Shown here in pieces: positions 47,721 to 60,489 of a stretch of 64,000 bases of DNA. Origin of the DNA: Chrysopilus asiliformis (Eukaryota; Arthropoda; Insecta; Diptera; Rhagionidae); NCBI GenBank assembly GCA_964034945.1, contig OZ035963.1:66174682-66238681 (forward strand). Reading direction: 5' to 3'. Below the pieces are notes generated by a model that made no database searches, was not told the origin of the DNA, and was given only the letters and a program-made list of their open reading frames with translations. Both the position numbers and the translations under genes were made by a program. Position 1 is the stretch's first letter. Each line of letters begins with the position of its first letter.

Positions 47721-50094
47721 ATTACAAGGTTTTCTTAAACAAGGCCCATAAATCATAATGGATCGCATTTAAGATACATAAAATTAGCACTCTGTCAGAT
47801 CTAACTCAGATCCAATCAGAATGATCGATTTACAGCGCAGCTAGACCATAGCGTGAGAATTTTTTTTTTCAATTCCCATTTAGTAGCTTTGATCGAATCT
47901 GGTACAGGTTTTTAATCAACACATTGACATAGAACGAATTTAAATGATCGAAAACGATTAATGTTCAACCATGCTAAAAGACATGAAATGATGGTGGCAA
48001 AACAAGAAAAAAAGCCAAGAATCTAGAATTGAATGTGAAATCAGGTGGAAAAAAATCAACAACGCCAATTACGCATAGAAAATGAGCATCTAATCCATTT
48101 CACTATTTACCTGGTCCAGGTAGCTTGATTTGGTCAATCAATTGTAATCGTCATCATCAACATTAATGATGCAAAATCCTGCGAATGATGATTTACAAAG
48201 TGCAACAAACCAAATCGTGTGGGAAGCCAAGCGTCAGATTTTTAGACTTATGTTGTTCATTATAGACATTTACATGCAAGATAAACTGGATTTAAGATTA
48301 GGTTTGACTAATCATATCGATCTGTCAAGGTATACTACTTTGTAGCAGTTGGGGTCATTAGTTAAATTCAGGAATTTCTAATTTTTCCAAGAATAAATTG
48401 GTAATGGTTGTTAGCTGGGAAAGTCTTTGATTAAGGGGGAAAAGTCCATAAATTTAATAAAAGAGGGAATTTTTTATGAAAAAATTCAAGTTGCATTTAA
48501 ACAAAGTTCACGAGATTCGGAAAAAAATCTTATATTCCAGAATAAGTTGTCAAAATTTGTATAAAATAAAGCGCTTTTTGTACAAGTATTTCCGAAGAAT
48601 GAATTTTTTTATCGTTACAAAACGAAATAAAGTTTGAAATTCGTTACTTAAGAAATGGATAAAGTTATGATTTTTTTTTGTTTGCCATCACTGATATTTT
48701 GCATTAAAAGGGTTGAGTTTCTAGATTTTTTCCTTAAAGTTTATAGTCTGATTTCTAAATGCATGCTTCCGATGCACTTTATTTGCTGTTCATGAAATTT
48801 CCGTGCTGCAATGAATTGTTAATAAATTTTTAAGTCACCAACAGACATATTACGTGGTGAGGATTGGAATTTTTCTAGATATAGCGGCAACATATACTAA
48901 AAATTATAGAAAACCCTAAAAATAGTAAAATCAATCACCAAAAAAACTCATGAAATCGATGCCAAACAGAAGCAAATTTCCCAGACTGACGTTCACAAAA
49001 CCGCTCAAAAATCGTATCTCATTTAACGCTTAACCGCAACGCACCAAGTCCGATCGGCGTTCGATTGCCATCAACTGGAAAGTGTGGAGCTGTTGCGTGT
49101 TAATTAGTAAAACTGACAGAAATTCCCGAAATTCCGACTTGGAAATTAGCTGTCATTTGTCATGTTGACACTCCACGCATCGGTGAGTCCGATTTTGATG
49201 CTGATTCGGATTCTGATTTCGGCTGAAGTACATCACGTGTGACACAAAGTCATTTCACAGAGGATGAAACACTGGCGCCCCTCACCGAAAATGCTATGCT
49301 GCCACAAATACTCTAAACTTGCACATGAGAATTCTGTGGCTAAATTGATGACTATCGTGGACACCTTCATATGGCAACGGCACACAGACAGGACATAATT
49401 TGAAGGGATACCGCCACGCCAGGACCTTTTTTTCCATCCCAGGACGCTTCCGTGCATCGAAATACGCACTACTCCGCCATCGGCTATGCCACGCCACCTC
49501 AATGTTCATTTATGGTCGAGACGAGCTGACTTTCATTTCGTTTGTGGCAGCCGAGGTGATCTCCGCTATGTGTCCATTAAAATTGGAGTGACAAAGTGAA
49601 TAGAAGATGTCTCCCATCAGCCATCATTCTGTTCAACATCCTCGTCATGTCGTTGATTAAACTACAGTAGGAAAATAACCAAACGATAAAAATATGTATA
49701 GAGGGAGATGGAAAGACGTCGAAAATATTGTGCTATATGAAAAAAAAATCCAATAAAAATGCAAAGTGGATAAGCACAACAATGAATTATGGATTCACAT
49801 ATCAAATATGGAGCTCAAAAAGGAATTATCCAGACATCAATCTCATGTCTGTGCCTATACCACGTACCTAAAAAAACAGGATCAAGTTGACTGACTTCAA
49901 AGGTGGAACTGCATATGATGGAACTGAAAGTGAATTAGGAACTCATTAGCGCGAAATTCGCAGAAGTAAATTAGGTTGTTGGGATTTGGTGAAATAAGAT
50001 AGATTCCCATTCATTTTTCAAATTTGAACAAATGTCCCAAAAAAACACTAAAATTTTTACTTTCTTCTACGGAGTATAATAAAGTATTGTATTC
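47721..50094. other. Unassigned spacer
   Basis: 49150-49620 is less AT-rich with overlapping short frames but no recognisable protein. It could be conserved regulatory DNA or old exons. Nothing else is supported. Confidence 0.3.
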
Positions 50095-51110
50095 ATGAAA
50101 AATTTCGACCTCTTAATTTTGCCTAAAAAACATTTCCCGATCACTCCTGAGTCGATTGGAGTCATATTTAAAAAATGTCTTTCTGTCTATCAGTCTGTCA
50201 GTCTGTCTGTCAGTCTGTCAGTCTGTCAGTCTGTGTACAAGATTTCTCAAAAACTAATAGAGCTAGCGCCATGAAATTTTATAGGCATGTTGGGTCCTGA
50301 AATGGGACGATCCTATCAACTTTTGGTGGAAATCCGTTAACCGGAAGTATCCAAAATGGCGGTTTTTCAAAAATCGCAATTTCGTTTTTCTCGATTTACT
50401 CCCAAACTACGTGTTTTTTAGTGGCCTTAAGTATGACAAAACTTGGAGAAAATAAAATTTCCCACACTTTTGTCTTTAGCTCGATATCTCAACCTGAGGC
50501 CTTATTACCGAACACGATACGATTGGATCGAGTCGTAAACTCCATGTTGTTGTTAGTGTAAAACACTAACAACAACATTGAATTTACGATACGAACTAAT
50601 CGTATCGTGTTCGGTAATAAGGCCTCTGTTATCGAGATAAATCGTTATTTCCAAAAAAACAGTTTTTTGCGATTATTTCGAAAATTAACGGGTTTTTGCT
50701 GACTGAATGTATAAAGTGAAATAATGAGAATGGCATTCTGCACAATTTTGTCTTTTACCGTTATCCGTTATCTTTTACCGTTATTGAGATATTTTCATTA
50801 ATATGTAAAAAATCATACTTTTGCGAATAATTTGCAAACTAACGGTTTTTTGACAAATCAGTTAAAAGAATAATTAAAGATGTTAACATTTTCTACATTT
50901 TTGCCATTTACCGTAAATTGATATCTTTTACCGTTCTCAAGTTATCTCAAATTTTGTACGTTTTTGATATTTTTGGATGAACCAACAATTTATTGGGAGG
51001 TCGTCTTAGGTTGACAACGCGACAGGGCTCTAGCGTAAATTGCACAGGGTCGTAGATTTTGTAGAAGAAAGTTTTGTGTTGACCACAACTGATATTTTTT
51101 AGTTGAAATC
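50095..51110 (+). repeat. Dispersed repeat family A, longest copy, with a nested hairpin MITE
   Basis: Left to right: CTTAATTTTGCCTAAAAAAC, a CTGTCAGTCTGTC tract, ATGAAATTTTATAGGCATG, GTTAACCGGAAGTATCC, repeated TTTTACCGTTAT segments, and GAAAGTTTTGTGTTGACC at the right. It aligns piecewise with the copies at 30640, 39790 and 54035. The MITE at 50497-50625 interrupts it. Confidence 0.75.
50497..50625. mobile_element. 129-bp near-perfect hairpin MITE with CTG duplication
   Basis: AGGCCTTATTACCGAACACG occurs at the left and, inverted, at the right end. The arms pair inward through CGATACGATT and GTTGTTGTTAGTGT to a 2-4 bp loop. CTG flanks both sides (50494-50496 and 50626-50628). Confidence 0.8.
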
Positions 51111-51190
51111 ACTTTTAAAATGTTTGGTTATTAAAATACAGCCATAATCACTCATGAAATCAATTTATGGGACTAAAATGTTTTACCTTA

Positions 51191-51383
51191 GGGGCTGTCC
51201 ATAAAATACGTTACATTTTTGTAAGAGAGGAGAGAGGGTCTACTGTAGTGGTGACGGCGATACTATATTTATGCAAAAAAAATCACAAAAACGCGAAACG
51301 AAGGGGTGAGGGATGGGGAAGGGATGGGAGCGAGGGGATTCTAAAGGTCAAAAATTAGCGTGACATATTTTATGGAAAGCCCC
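51191..51383. mobile_element. 193-bp MITE with GGGGCTGTCC ends and TTA duplication
   Basis: Left end GGGGCTGTCCATAAAATACG; inverted right end GGGGCTTTCCATAAAATATG. TTA flanks both sides (51188-51190 and 51384-51386), fitting a PIF/Harbinger-like element. Decayed ends of the same kind are seen near 8597-8635 and 11637-11660. Confidence 0.8.
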
Positions 51384-51386
51384 TTA

Positions 51387-51722
51387 TTACAAATTCCGAA
51401 TAAAACCGAATTGGGAGTCTGGACAGCATTTTTAAGAAAGGTAGCAACTTTTTATCTTTCTTGAACTTATAAAGAACTCAACCCCGAACTGACCCAGTGG
51501 GAAAATGAGCTAAAATTGCGAATTTTATAATCTAATTAAATTTTCCGCTTCACACTTTTTTCATTTAGCCGTCGGCGTGAATTTACGACAAAAATTAGTC
51601 CCCACAGAAAAAGTTTGGTCCCGGTTACAAAAATTGGTTTCTATGTAAGTAGAGTTTTTTTCCCCTGTTTGTCTATTAAAAAACAGTGTCTTTCTGGGAC
51701 CAAAATTTGTTTTTTATTCAAT
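51387..51722. other. Short spacer
   Basis: No feature recognised. Confidence 0.4.
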
Positions 51723-52204
51723 ACTAGCTTGCATACCCGTCGTTGCCGGGTTAAGTTTTTTTAATTTTTTTTTTTTTGATGGCCTATGTTGGAGGTAAAC
51801 TTCAGGCAAATCGGCTCGGTAGTTTCCCCGCGAAAGGGTAACATAGAGGAAGAGCTAAGTTTCGAGATCACTTTACCCCCATCCTCTTACTCCCCCACCT
51901 CTCGGGCTACTTTTTAATCAGTCTATGTTGGGGCTGGACCCCGACGAACAATTATGCCAAATTTCAGGCCAATCGGTTCAGTAGTTTCCCCGCGAAAGAA
52001 TAACATAGCGCAAAAACTAAGTTTCGAATCACTTTACCCCCTCCCCTTACTCCCCCCACCGCTCGCGCTACTTTTCCGTATGCCTATGTTGGAACCGGAA
52101 CTACCACAGACACTCATGCCAAATTTCAAGTCAATCGGTTCAGCCGTTTTTGCGTGAAAGAGGAACAGACAGACACCAACTCATTTTTATATATTAGTAT
52201 GATT
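51723..52204 (+). repeat. Dispersed repeat family B, full copy
   Basis: Starts ACTAGCTTGCATACCCGTCG and ends TATATTAGTATGATT. It contains the two GGC(C/A)AATCGG module copies and a third, distinct CAAGTCAATCGGTTCAGCCG module before the CAGACAGACA tract. It is about 90% similar by eye to the copy at 32751-33184. Confidence 0.9.
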
Positions 52205-54034
52205 TTCCTTCGGCATTTACAGAGTACTGAAGTACTGAATTTACAGTCCCAGTCTTCCTTCGTCTCATGTTTTTCTTTATGACACTACATCTCAAGGGGA
52301 AATTTGAACCTCTTCAAATGACCTTTGTTTCAACGTTTCTGAAAGCGACGCCTTTTTTCACTGTACTTCCTGCGTCAAAAATGACACAAAATTTCTCAAG
52401 ATTTCCATTTCAACCTAAAAGATTTTCATTTGTGATTCATTTTTTCCATAATAAAAGCGTAATTCGCAATCTGTGTCGGCGAGAATTCTTAATTACCAGA
52501 TGGTTCTCCATAATTAATATCCAAAGATGTTAATTCAAATCATGTTATCCACTTTTAAAACCAATAACAGTCAGCAGATATCTTTTGTCTCGACATTTCC
52601 TAGGTGGCCAATTTATCTGAAATCATCCAGCACTCATCTAAGCCTTTTCGTCATTCCGTCATTATTAAGTCCAATCAGTTAGACACCTGCCAAAACCCGA
52701 TTAAGTGCTTAATCCCAACAGCTTAGAATCATCTGCCCGGGCACACAAAAAATCGGCTCAGAATCTTGTGTGTGGTTTTAACAACAACCAGAGGTCTATT
52801 TAATAGTCTTAAACTCTAAGACAAATTTCTTATAAGTCGCATGTGGTTTTGCCGTTCTTTAAAATAAAAATATGTAGCCATCAGATATAGTATTTTTCCA
52901 AAGTTTCGAATAAATGAAGAAACGTTTTCATCTGATGAGCCAATCCTTAAAAACCAAACTGAAATCCCAGTGAGGATGCAGTGCAGACGAAGGTGATCAG
53001 AGGACAAGCACAAAAGACTTTCCTTGGAAGGGAACATTACCGAGATTCGGATTTTATGTTGTTTTGTATGGAAATTTATGTTCTGTCAATGAACGTCATT
53101 TTAAGACTGATGCCCCGACATAAGGACCACATTGTCGTATGATGAATTTATTTGCCCGTGTGTTTACGGTTCTGTAGCTACGACGGAACTTAGTTACAAA
53201 ATTTATTTTTTTTATCGAAAATCTGATGAAACATAGAAGGCATTATGCAGATGAGGAGAGATCGTCTCCCCAGATGTGTCAGATGGGTGATCGCTATCAG
53301 TTCATCAGTGCTACCGGATTATTCCCGTAGGCGTCGGATCTGATCCCAAATTTTCCATTCATCCGCATTCGAGATCCACATCCAGAAACAGTAACAGTAG
53401 AAGCCCCTGGGAAATGCTAATGATGGTCGTGATTACCAAAACCGATGGTGGTTGGTTATGAATCGCGCAATTCTCAGTCTTCTTATGAATGGGGATTTTT
53501 TCCCCCGTTCGATTTATCTGCCATCATCTTAGGTTTAAATTGGGATAACTTCCTACAATAAAATACAAATCTTGGCTACTGCAGAAAGTGTATTTTTGGT
53601 TATACTTTAGTTTGATGGTGATATGATTTCCTGGGGACAATGGATCATCTTTAAGATTGATATTCTGTCGTGATGACTTCCTCTATTTAATGTAAATTCA
53701 TCCACTATTCGAGACAAATGAATATTTCATCTTCTATTGACGGAATAAATGTTAATAATTTTGGGTGTGTTACAATACCGGTTAGTTGTATATATTCTCT
53801 CAACTGGTACATTTCAATTACCTTTCAACTCGTTTGAAGGTTATTTCGACTTTAGGCGTAAATACTATGAGTAAATTTATTGAAATCTATTTGTTCGTGA
53901 TTTTAATCATGTTCACACGGGTCTTAAATTCAAAACGGAAGCCAGAAATGTTAAGTGGTTTAATTTTAAAGCTAACGAGGTCACATTAAAGCTTAATTGG
54001 AAACTTCTGGATTTATTGAAAAAATAATATCGAA
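52205..54034. other. Unassigned spacer
   Basis: 52560-53700 is less AT-rich and seems free of the repeat families, so it may be older unique or regulatory DNA. No coding exon is recognised. Confidence 0.3.
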
Positions 54035-54420
54035 TTGAAGTCACATTACAAAAATGCCTTTCTGTCTGTCTGTCGGTCTGTCAATATGTGTAAAATATTT
54101 CTCCAAAAAATACTAGAGTTAGAACCATGAAAATTTGCACTGGTATTTGGTCCTGGAATCGGGCAATCCTATAAGCTTTTGGTGAAAATCTGTTAACCGG
54201 AAGTAACCAAAATCGTGGCTTTTTAAAAATGGCAATTCGTTTTTCGCGATTTACTCCGCAACTATGCAACTATGCGTTTTTTAGTAGTCTGGAGTACGGT
54301 TCTCGAGATATTTCAGATGTTGTAAAACAAAAATTCATATTGTTATGGTAAAAGTTGTGCAAAAACGTAAATTTTGTATCAGAAAGCTATGTGCTGTTCA
54401 CATCAGATATTTTTTTGTCT
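54035..54420 (+). repeat. Dispersed repeat family A, copy 6
   Basis: CCTTTCTGTCTGTCTGTCGG, then TTTGGTCCTGGAATCGGGCA, TGTTAACCGGAAGTAACC and GCTATGTGCTGTTCACATC follow family order. A further right-end fragment (GTAGATTTTGTATGAGAAAG) lies at about 55165-55215. Confidence 0.7.
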
Positions 54421-56663
54421 TTGCATGAAGGAATTTTCCCTTATTTTCTATGTACAAAATTGACCATAAATCTAACATATAAAAATATTGAAATATTTAC
54501 ACTATACTCAATAGTCTGATGTAAATATTTTGGCATAAATAAATGAATGGAGCTATAAGGGACACCAACACAAATATTTTTAGGCCTGATTGCATCATAA
54601 TAATATTCACCTGGCAAATGATAAAAGGGACCATGACCTCACTTCCTATCAAGCTATCAGATCATTAAATCACAAAACATCCCTGCCTACAAAAAGGGAT
54701 TAGTTATTAAACGGCGCTAGAAAATTGGCCGAAAGCCGAGTCATATGCCGGTAGATAGCAAGCGACCTTTGATGGGCAATCGGGGGATATTTGTCGTCAA
54801 TGTGTAATTCATGGCAAGGGATTTTAATTGAAATAACTTTTACAACCAATTAGTGAGCATAATGAAACACTAACACTAGCGACAAATTTTAATAAATTCG
54901 CTAATCTCGCTGATGGTATTTAATGATGAGCCAAAAACTGTGTTCAATAAATTTAGATCGTATACAGGTTGAAGTAAAAAAAGATTAGCTTTTGAACAGT
55001 TTAAAAGAACAAAACTTTAAATCAACCTCACATTTTTATAAATTTATGACTTTTTAATTTCTCACCCACTTCCACTCATCCGATTGAAAGTTTGTACACA
55101 TTTTTTTTCTTTTTTTTATATACTAAGCTAATTTTTTACTTGTCAGGTTATAGGGTAAATTGCGCAGGAACGTAGATTTTGTATGAGAAAGTCATGTACT
55201 GTTCACATCAGATATTTATTTATATTTCCTTGTGGGCCCTTTTTTTTATTAAATCCACATACATTTTTATTTTACGTAATTTCAATTTCCAAATTAATCT
55301 ACAATTTTCCATTATTTCCATAAGATGTGAATCTCCGAAATTATTATTTTTTATTCAATTTCAAATTCATGGCTACCAAACGGGATCAACTGCAGAATGT
55401 TTTTTTACCAAAAACCGAATTTGTTTCCATCGTGTCCACAGTTTTAATTTAAACATAGAATTTTTGAAGTTTAACCCTTTTCTTCCATATTGTGATAATT
55501 TATTTGAAAATCGAAATTCCTCGAGGGTATTTTCTGACTGAACCAGAATTGGAATTAGAGTCGCCGTACCGCCTTTTTTTATGGAAAGACTAGAAGCCTG
55601 GATTGTTGGCCGTGTTTCGCTTATTTGTTTGTTGTTTTTCTCCCGGTGATTTTAGATTGGCTGCTGGTTTTTCTCAGCGAAAAACCATCTCGGAAAAAAA
55701 TCAAAAACTGTTAATCAAAATGTATCTTAGTTAGGTTAGTTTTTTTTTGATGATTGTGCATATGTTACGCGATTCGGTGTACATGTCTATTTTGAAATCT
55801 CTTATGTGTTTTTTATTGTACATCGTTGTATCAAAAATCTAAGCAAAACAAATTTAAAATTGTTCGGTTGGATGGAATGGTTTGGTAAGTTGTCAGCTTC
55901 AACCTAAACTTCAGACACAGCATCAAAATCAGCACCGAATCCGAAGTCATGTAAAGATCATATCGATCTTGGCCGCTGGTGCTGGATGAGAGCAAAGGTA
56001 CAACTTCTATCCGATGGATCACCGGCAAACACCAGGTCAGATCCGTTGTCTGTGCTGGAGATTGGCGTCCGTGCAAGGAGGCTCGATGATGTCAGCATTT
56101 ATCAGCTTCTTCATATAATAAAATGCACGCCCATAGATAATTAAAAAAAACGTCTACCATATAGCGAAAAAAAAATGTTTGAAATAGTAGAAAGATGTTG
56201 TGGCCAAAAGAAAAGGGGCTTCCGAACCAATCCAAGAATTCAAGCCGCATGAAGAGGCGGCTTCTTGTTTATTTGGTAGCCAAGTTAAGGTGTACCTTTT
56301 GCTCTCTCCTTATCCGCAATTCATCTTCACATTCAGCCGTTTTTAAGCCTTTTATGGTAAGCAATGAACCTATGAAGATCTACGAAGTTGATCCATTTGA
56401 AGGTAGTTGTAGTCTGTGTGTTGTTACTTTGTTTGCCATCAATTTTATATCCAAGGTAAATGTTGCTTTTAATTACAAAATTTGCTGCTACATAACCTGC
56501 AACTCCCAATATTGCTGTTTAAAAAAATAACGCAGCTTCAAGTACACTTTGAGAAATTTTGACGCCATTTTGTAAATTTTGAGAAACGGAAAGAGACATT
56601 TATCGGGATGTGCAGATGTATCCTAACTCAGTTTGCGGCTTGACTAAGCACATTAAGCCCCAT
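54421..56663. other. Unassigned spacer
   Basis: 55914-56080 has an acceptor-like AACCTAAACTTCAG followed by an open plus-strand frame (contains SCKDHIDLGRWCWMRAK) and a GTACAA donor-like site, but other frames and the minus strand are open too. No gene is called. Confidence 0.3.
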
Positions 56664-56666
56664 TTA

Positions 56667-56830
56667 AGCCCAATTCAGACTAACGATTGCGATTACGATT
56701 GAGCTTCCTCGACCAATGAGATCAAAGCTTTCATTTTCCTATCGTTAAAAGCTTTGATCTCATTGGCCGAGAAACTTCAATCGTAATCGTAATCCTAATC
56801 GTAATCGCAATCGTTAGTCTGAATTGGGCT
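56667..56830. mobile_element. 164-bp hairpin MITE with TTA duplication
   Basis: AGCCCAATTCAGACTAACGA at the left is matched exactly, inverted, at the right end. Subterminal GATTGCGATTACGATT units repeat, and AATGAGATCAAAGCTTT pairs across the centre. TTA flanks both sides (56664-56666 and 56831-56833), fitting PIF/Harbinger. Confidence 0.85.
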
Positions 56831-56833
56831 TTA

Positions 56834-57934
56834 GACTTGGCCTTTAGACTTGGGTTTTAGAATGATCAGATTAAATTTTAGTGCAAGCAATGATTTTTTT
56901 TTCCGAAATTACAGGCGATATAATTTTTACTGCGTACAATCGAATCTGGTAGGATTTTACAGGTTAGCCTTAAACTATGACTGAGATTCAAATTCTGCTA
57001 ACCTCATCATCGCCAATGGACCTCTTTTCATCTTTTATTTTCATTTTTTTTATCTCTATCTGTTCAAAAAATGCTCTGCATCTTTTCATGTTTTATGTTT
57101 AGATCGGACTTAGGCGTTTATTATGGCATCATCATGGCATCCCAACAATAGATTACACGCTTAGTCGCAACTTCTGTGTACCAAATCAGTTTCACAGCCT
57201 TCGACAGGGTATACTTCTTTCTCAACCTAAACTTATACGAATTTAACCGTCAGGGTTAATTTTTTTTTTAAAAATGATTTAAAAACCCAATAAACTTACA
57301 CGTTACGTTACTCTGCCGCTAGACTATAACGTTGTGAAATTACGATTGGTCACATTTGAAATTCTTCAACAAAAGAACCAGCGAACTGAAAGAATCATCT
57401 TCACTGCATATTCATACGAGATATGTAATAGTTTACAAAAAAAACATGAACAAAACAACATCTTGAAATATTCTGTATTCAATATTTCTACATAAAGAGA
57501 TAGGCAAAAGTCTGTATTCGCAATGTTAAATGCCAAAGGGTTACTCTCTTATTCGCCACCATCATGTTTTAGGCGTCACTTTATCTGGTGCCAGATATGA
57601 ACAGCAAACATATCAAATGCAGCCCCCCAGCCCAATTGGGGAGAAGATGATCGCCTAAGGTTGAAAAATAAACCCAATCAAAGCCAAGTGAACCAAAACC
57701 AACCAAGTTGCATATTCTGTTCGAACTTGTTTTGATTTATCATCCGTCGAGCGCAATGAGTTTGTTGTCTATACAGTAGAATATTTGATATTCATGCATA
57801 ACAGATCCGAACACCTTGTGATCCTTTTTTTCAAACAGTAGAAATACAATAAAGTGACTCGAGTTTAAATTGGTTTAAAGAAATGTTTTTTCAAACATAA
57901 GCAAAGCTACAATTGCCAGAATATTCTACATGAT
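56834..57934. other. AT-rich spacer
   Basis: No gene or mobile element recognised. Confidence 0.4.
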
Positions 57935-58280
57935 GACAGACAAAATGTTTATGTAAAAACATCCATTTGTATAGCAGAGGGGGAAAGGAGTCGTCCGATT
58001 CGATTTTGATGTATGGAACGGTTATGTAAAATCATATTCTAAACGCATTTTATCTCTATAAACTTTTCGGTACAAATCGATCTTTTTTTGGAAAATCACA
58101 AAAAACTATTTCCTTTGTCTAAGGAAGGAAAGGGACGAGATGGTCCAATTTACCCGTTCAATAACTTACCCTTGCTTTTTACGAGAAACTTATCTGTGCA
58201 AAGTTTCAAGTCTTTAACGCAATCTATTCGAGAGTTATCGTTTTAATGGGCGGACGGACGCACAGAAATTTTAATAATCT
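57935..58280 (+). repeat. Dispersed repeat family C, copy 3
   Basis: GACAGACAAAATGTTTATGT, TATGTAAAATCATATTCTAA and the G-rich AGGAAGGAAAGGGACGAGAT parallel the copy at 11633. The right edge has GTTTCAAGTCTTTAACGCAA and GGGCGGACGGACG. Confidence 0.65.
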
Positions 58281-60489
58281 TAAATTTGAAACCCAAGAAA
58301 ATTACAAGAAATTTAAAAAAAATCCTTTTATTTAAATCTCATGAAATTTCTGACTTTAAAGGTTTCGCTGTGCCATTTAAAAATATCGTCCCATAATAAC
58401 CAATCGATGTATGCCCTTAGTTTCGATTAATATCAGAGCCACATAAGGATTCAGTTCCATTCACTACACACGTCGATGTCTAGATGGAAATAGGGACGGG
58501 AAAAAGAAATATATGGCTGCAATGGAGGAAATTGCTTTTATTGCCCGCCTTCAACCAAATTTGAATATGAATCCCAATAAAATTTGCAAACTAAGTTACT
58601 CGCTGTCATTTAAAATACACAGATCTGTATGATATACTCGTAGTTCGACCAGACTCAATCGTATAAACCACTATTTTAAAATATCAGTTGAATATTTCAC
58701 AGTTGGCAAGTTTTGTCAGCTTGAATTTTGCATTTTGTCAGGGAGTAGTTGTTCCGAATTTCGCTCGAGGGCGACATTTCTTCTGATATTGAATGGAACT
58801 TGGGAGATTTTCTAATGATTACTGGTCGATTGAGTCAAATTCATGTTGTTGAAACAAAACTTTAAGATTTATTTAGTTTTTTTTAATGAGTATGTTTCAA
58901 TTTATAGAGCGATATATTTTCCTGCCACCTTGAACTCGAATCGACAAATCCTTTTAGCAAAAGATACTTCTCAAAAATAGTAAGAAGCGTAGTTCGCCGT
59001 CTATTCTCGTGGCATTGGAATTTTCAAAAAAGATTACTTTGATAAAATCCGACTATGATGAAAGTATATTCTTTTTAGGCCCCGTTACCACTTGCGATTT
59101 TTACTTGATTTTCTCCGCACACATCACGACCCCACGAAAAATGTTTTGCGACCCACCTGTTGGGAAACTGAAGTCTAAATGATATAAAATTTAGATGATA
59201 TTCTTAAGTGTTTTTCAAAATATAAAACTTTAATTCATATGCTCTGATACTCTCGACATTATATTTCTTGAAAAAAAGTGCTCATCATCTGTTGTAATTT
59301 ATTAGGTGTAAAAAAAGCAATGTGTCGAGGATCGTTTTTCCTCAAATCATTTATTTTATTGGCAAAAATATTTCACGGTAGAAATTCTAACTAGATTTAT
59401 GACCAATGAATCAATGTAGAAATTGATCAACTAATCAAAATACAATTCCCAGACCTCCGACAGCTCTGGGGTGGCAGCGAAAAGGGTGTGAGAAGTCATC
59501 AAATCGCGAATAATATACTCAAATCCTTCAGCATCAATTTAGAGTTGTTTTACAATCGCGTAAATTCGCCACGTTCGTAGTAGATGATGGGAATTGCATT
59601 TGTACCTGGATCTAGTAGCAAATCCAATCTAATCCAATCGACCGCTTGATTGCCATCGATTGGCCAATGGCCAATAGAATCAAGTGGAGTAAAGTGAAGT
59701 GAAGGCACAAGCAATACCTACTGATATTCGCGAGTTTTCCAATTCGACTTCTGTTGTTTAGCTCGATTGCTCCAAAGGTAATTTTCAGGTAAATTGTCCT
59801 TTTTGTCTCGCGAATCGCCAGGCAAGCAGATACAAGCACGGATTCAGGTGCATCTTCCACCTCTACGATAAATGAAATTACCTTGCAGTCTATAATGAAA
59901 TCACATACCGACGCATCGCGCTAATTTGCCCATCAACTTCAGGTGCAGGAGCTGCAATTTCACTGCAATGGGTTCTGGGTCCAGGTGAGAGATGCTGGGA
60001 CCTCGCGTTGGTTGTCTGCTGGTGAAATCGATTTGATGAAACTTTGACGGTGCATTTTCATGATGGGCCATCTAAGGCCACTATGTGCTCAATTAAAGTC
60101 AACGGCTCATTCAAGTGTATATCTAAATAGCATTTGTAGGGTAGGGTTGCCAGCAATTAAGGGTGTTTAGGAAAAACTAAAATTTTACTGATTTTTGCTT
60201 GGAAAAACATTAGGATCTTCACTGCATATTATGTATTTTCAATTTTCCATTCATGATCAAAATTTTATGGTTAAAAAAATCCAACAACTATTAACTGACT
60301 GCGCATAAGAATTTGACATCTTTCTTAACATATTAATGGCTCTTGTTATGTAGTTTGGACCTGCCTACTATAACACTTGTGTCGGATACATTTTTTAATG
60401 ACGGGGCATTTTATTACTCGAGCTATTTAATATCTCGAATATTTTCAAACCTCTCGAACTTCCCTATCTTGTATATTCGATAGCTCGAA
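58281..60489. other. Unassigned spacer
   Basis: 59450-60130 is less AT-rich. A minus-strand frame of about 100 codons (59612-59920, containing DAPESVLVSACLAIRETK) is open but has no recognised family. It may be regulatory DNA or an old exon. Confidence 0.3.

Noticed and set aside
49233..49591. Overlapping frames of 63-89 codons on both strands
   Set aside because: Explained by lower AT content; no family, start context or splice sites consistent with a gene.
55914..56080. Putative plus-strand exon with CKDHIDLGRWCWMRAK
   Set aside because: Splice-like borders exist, but all frames and both strands are open there and no partner exon was found; left unannotated as a gene.
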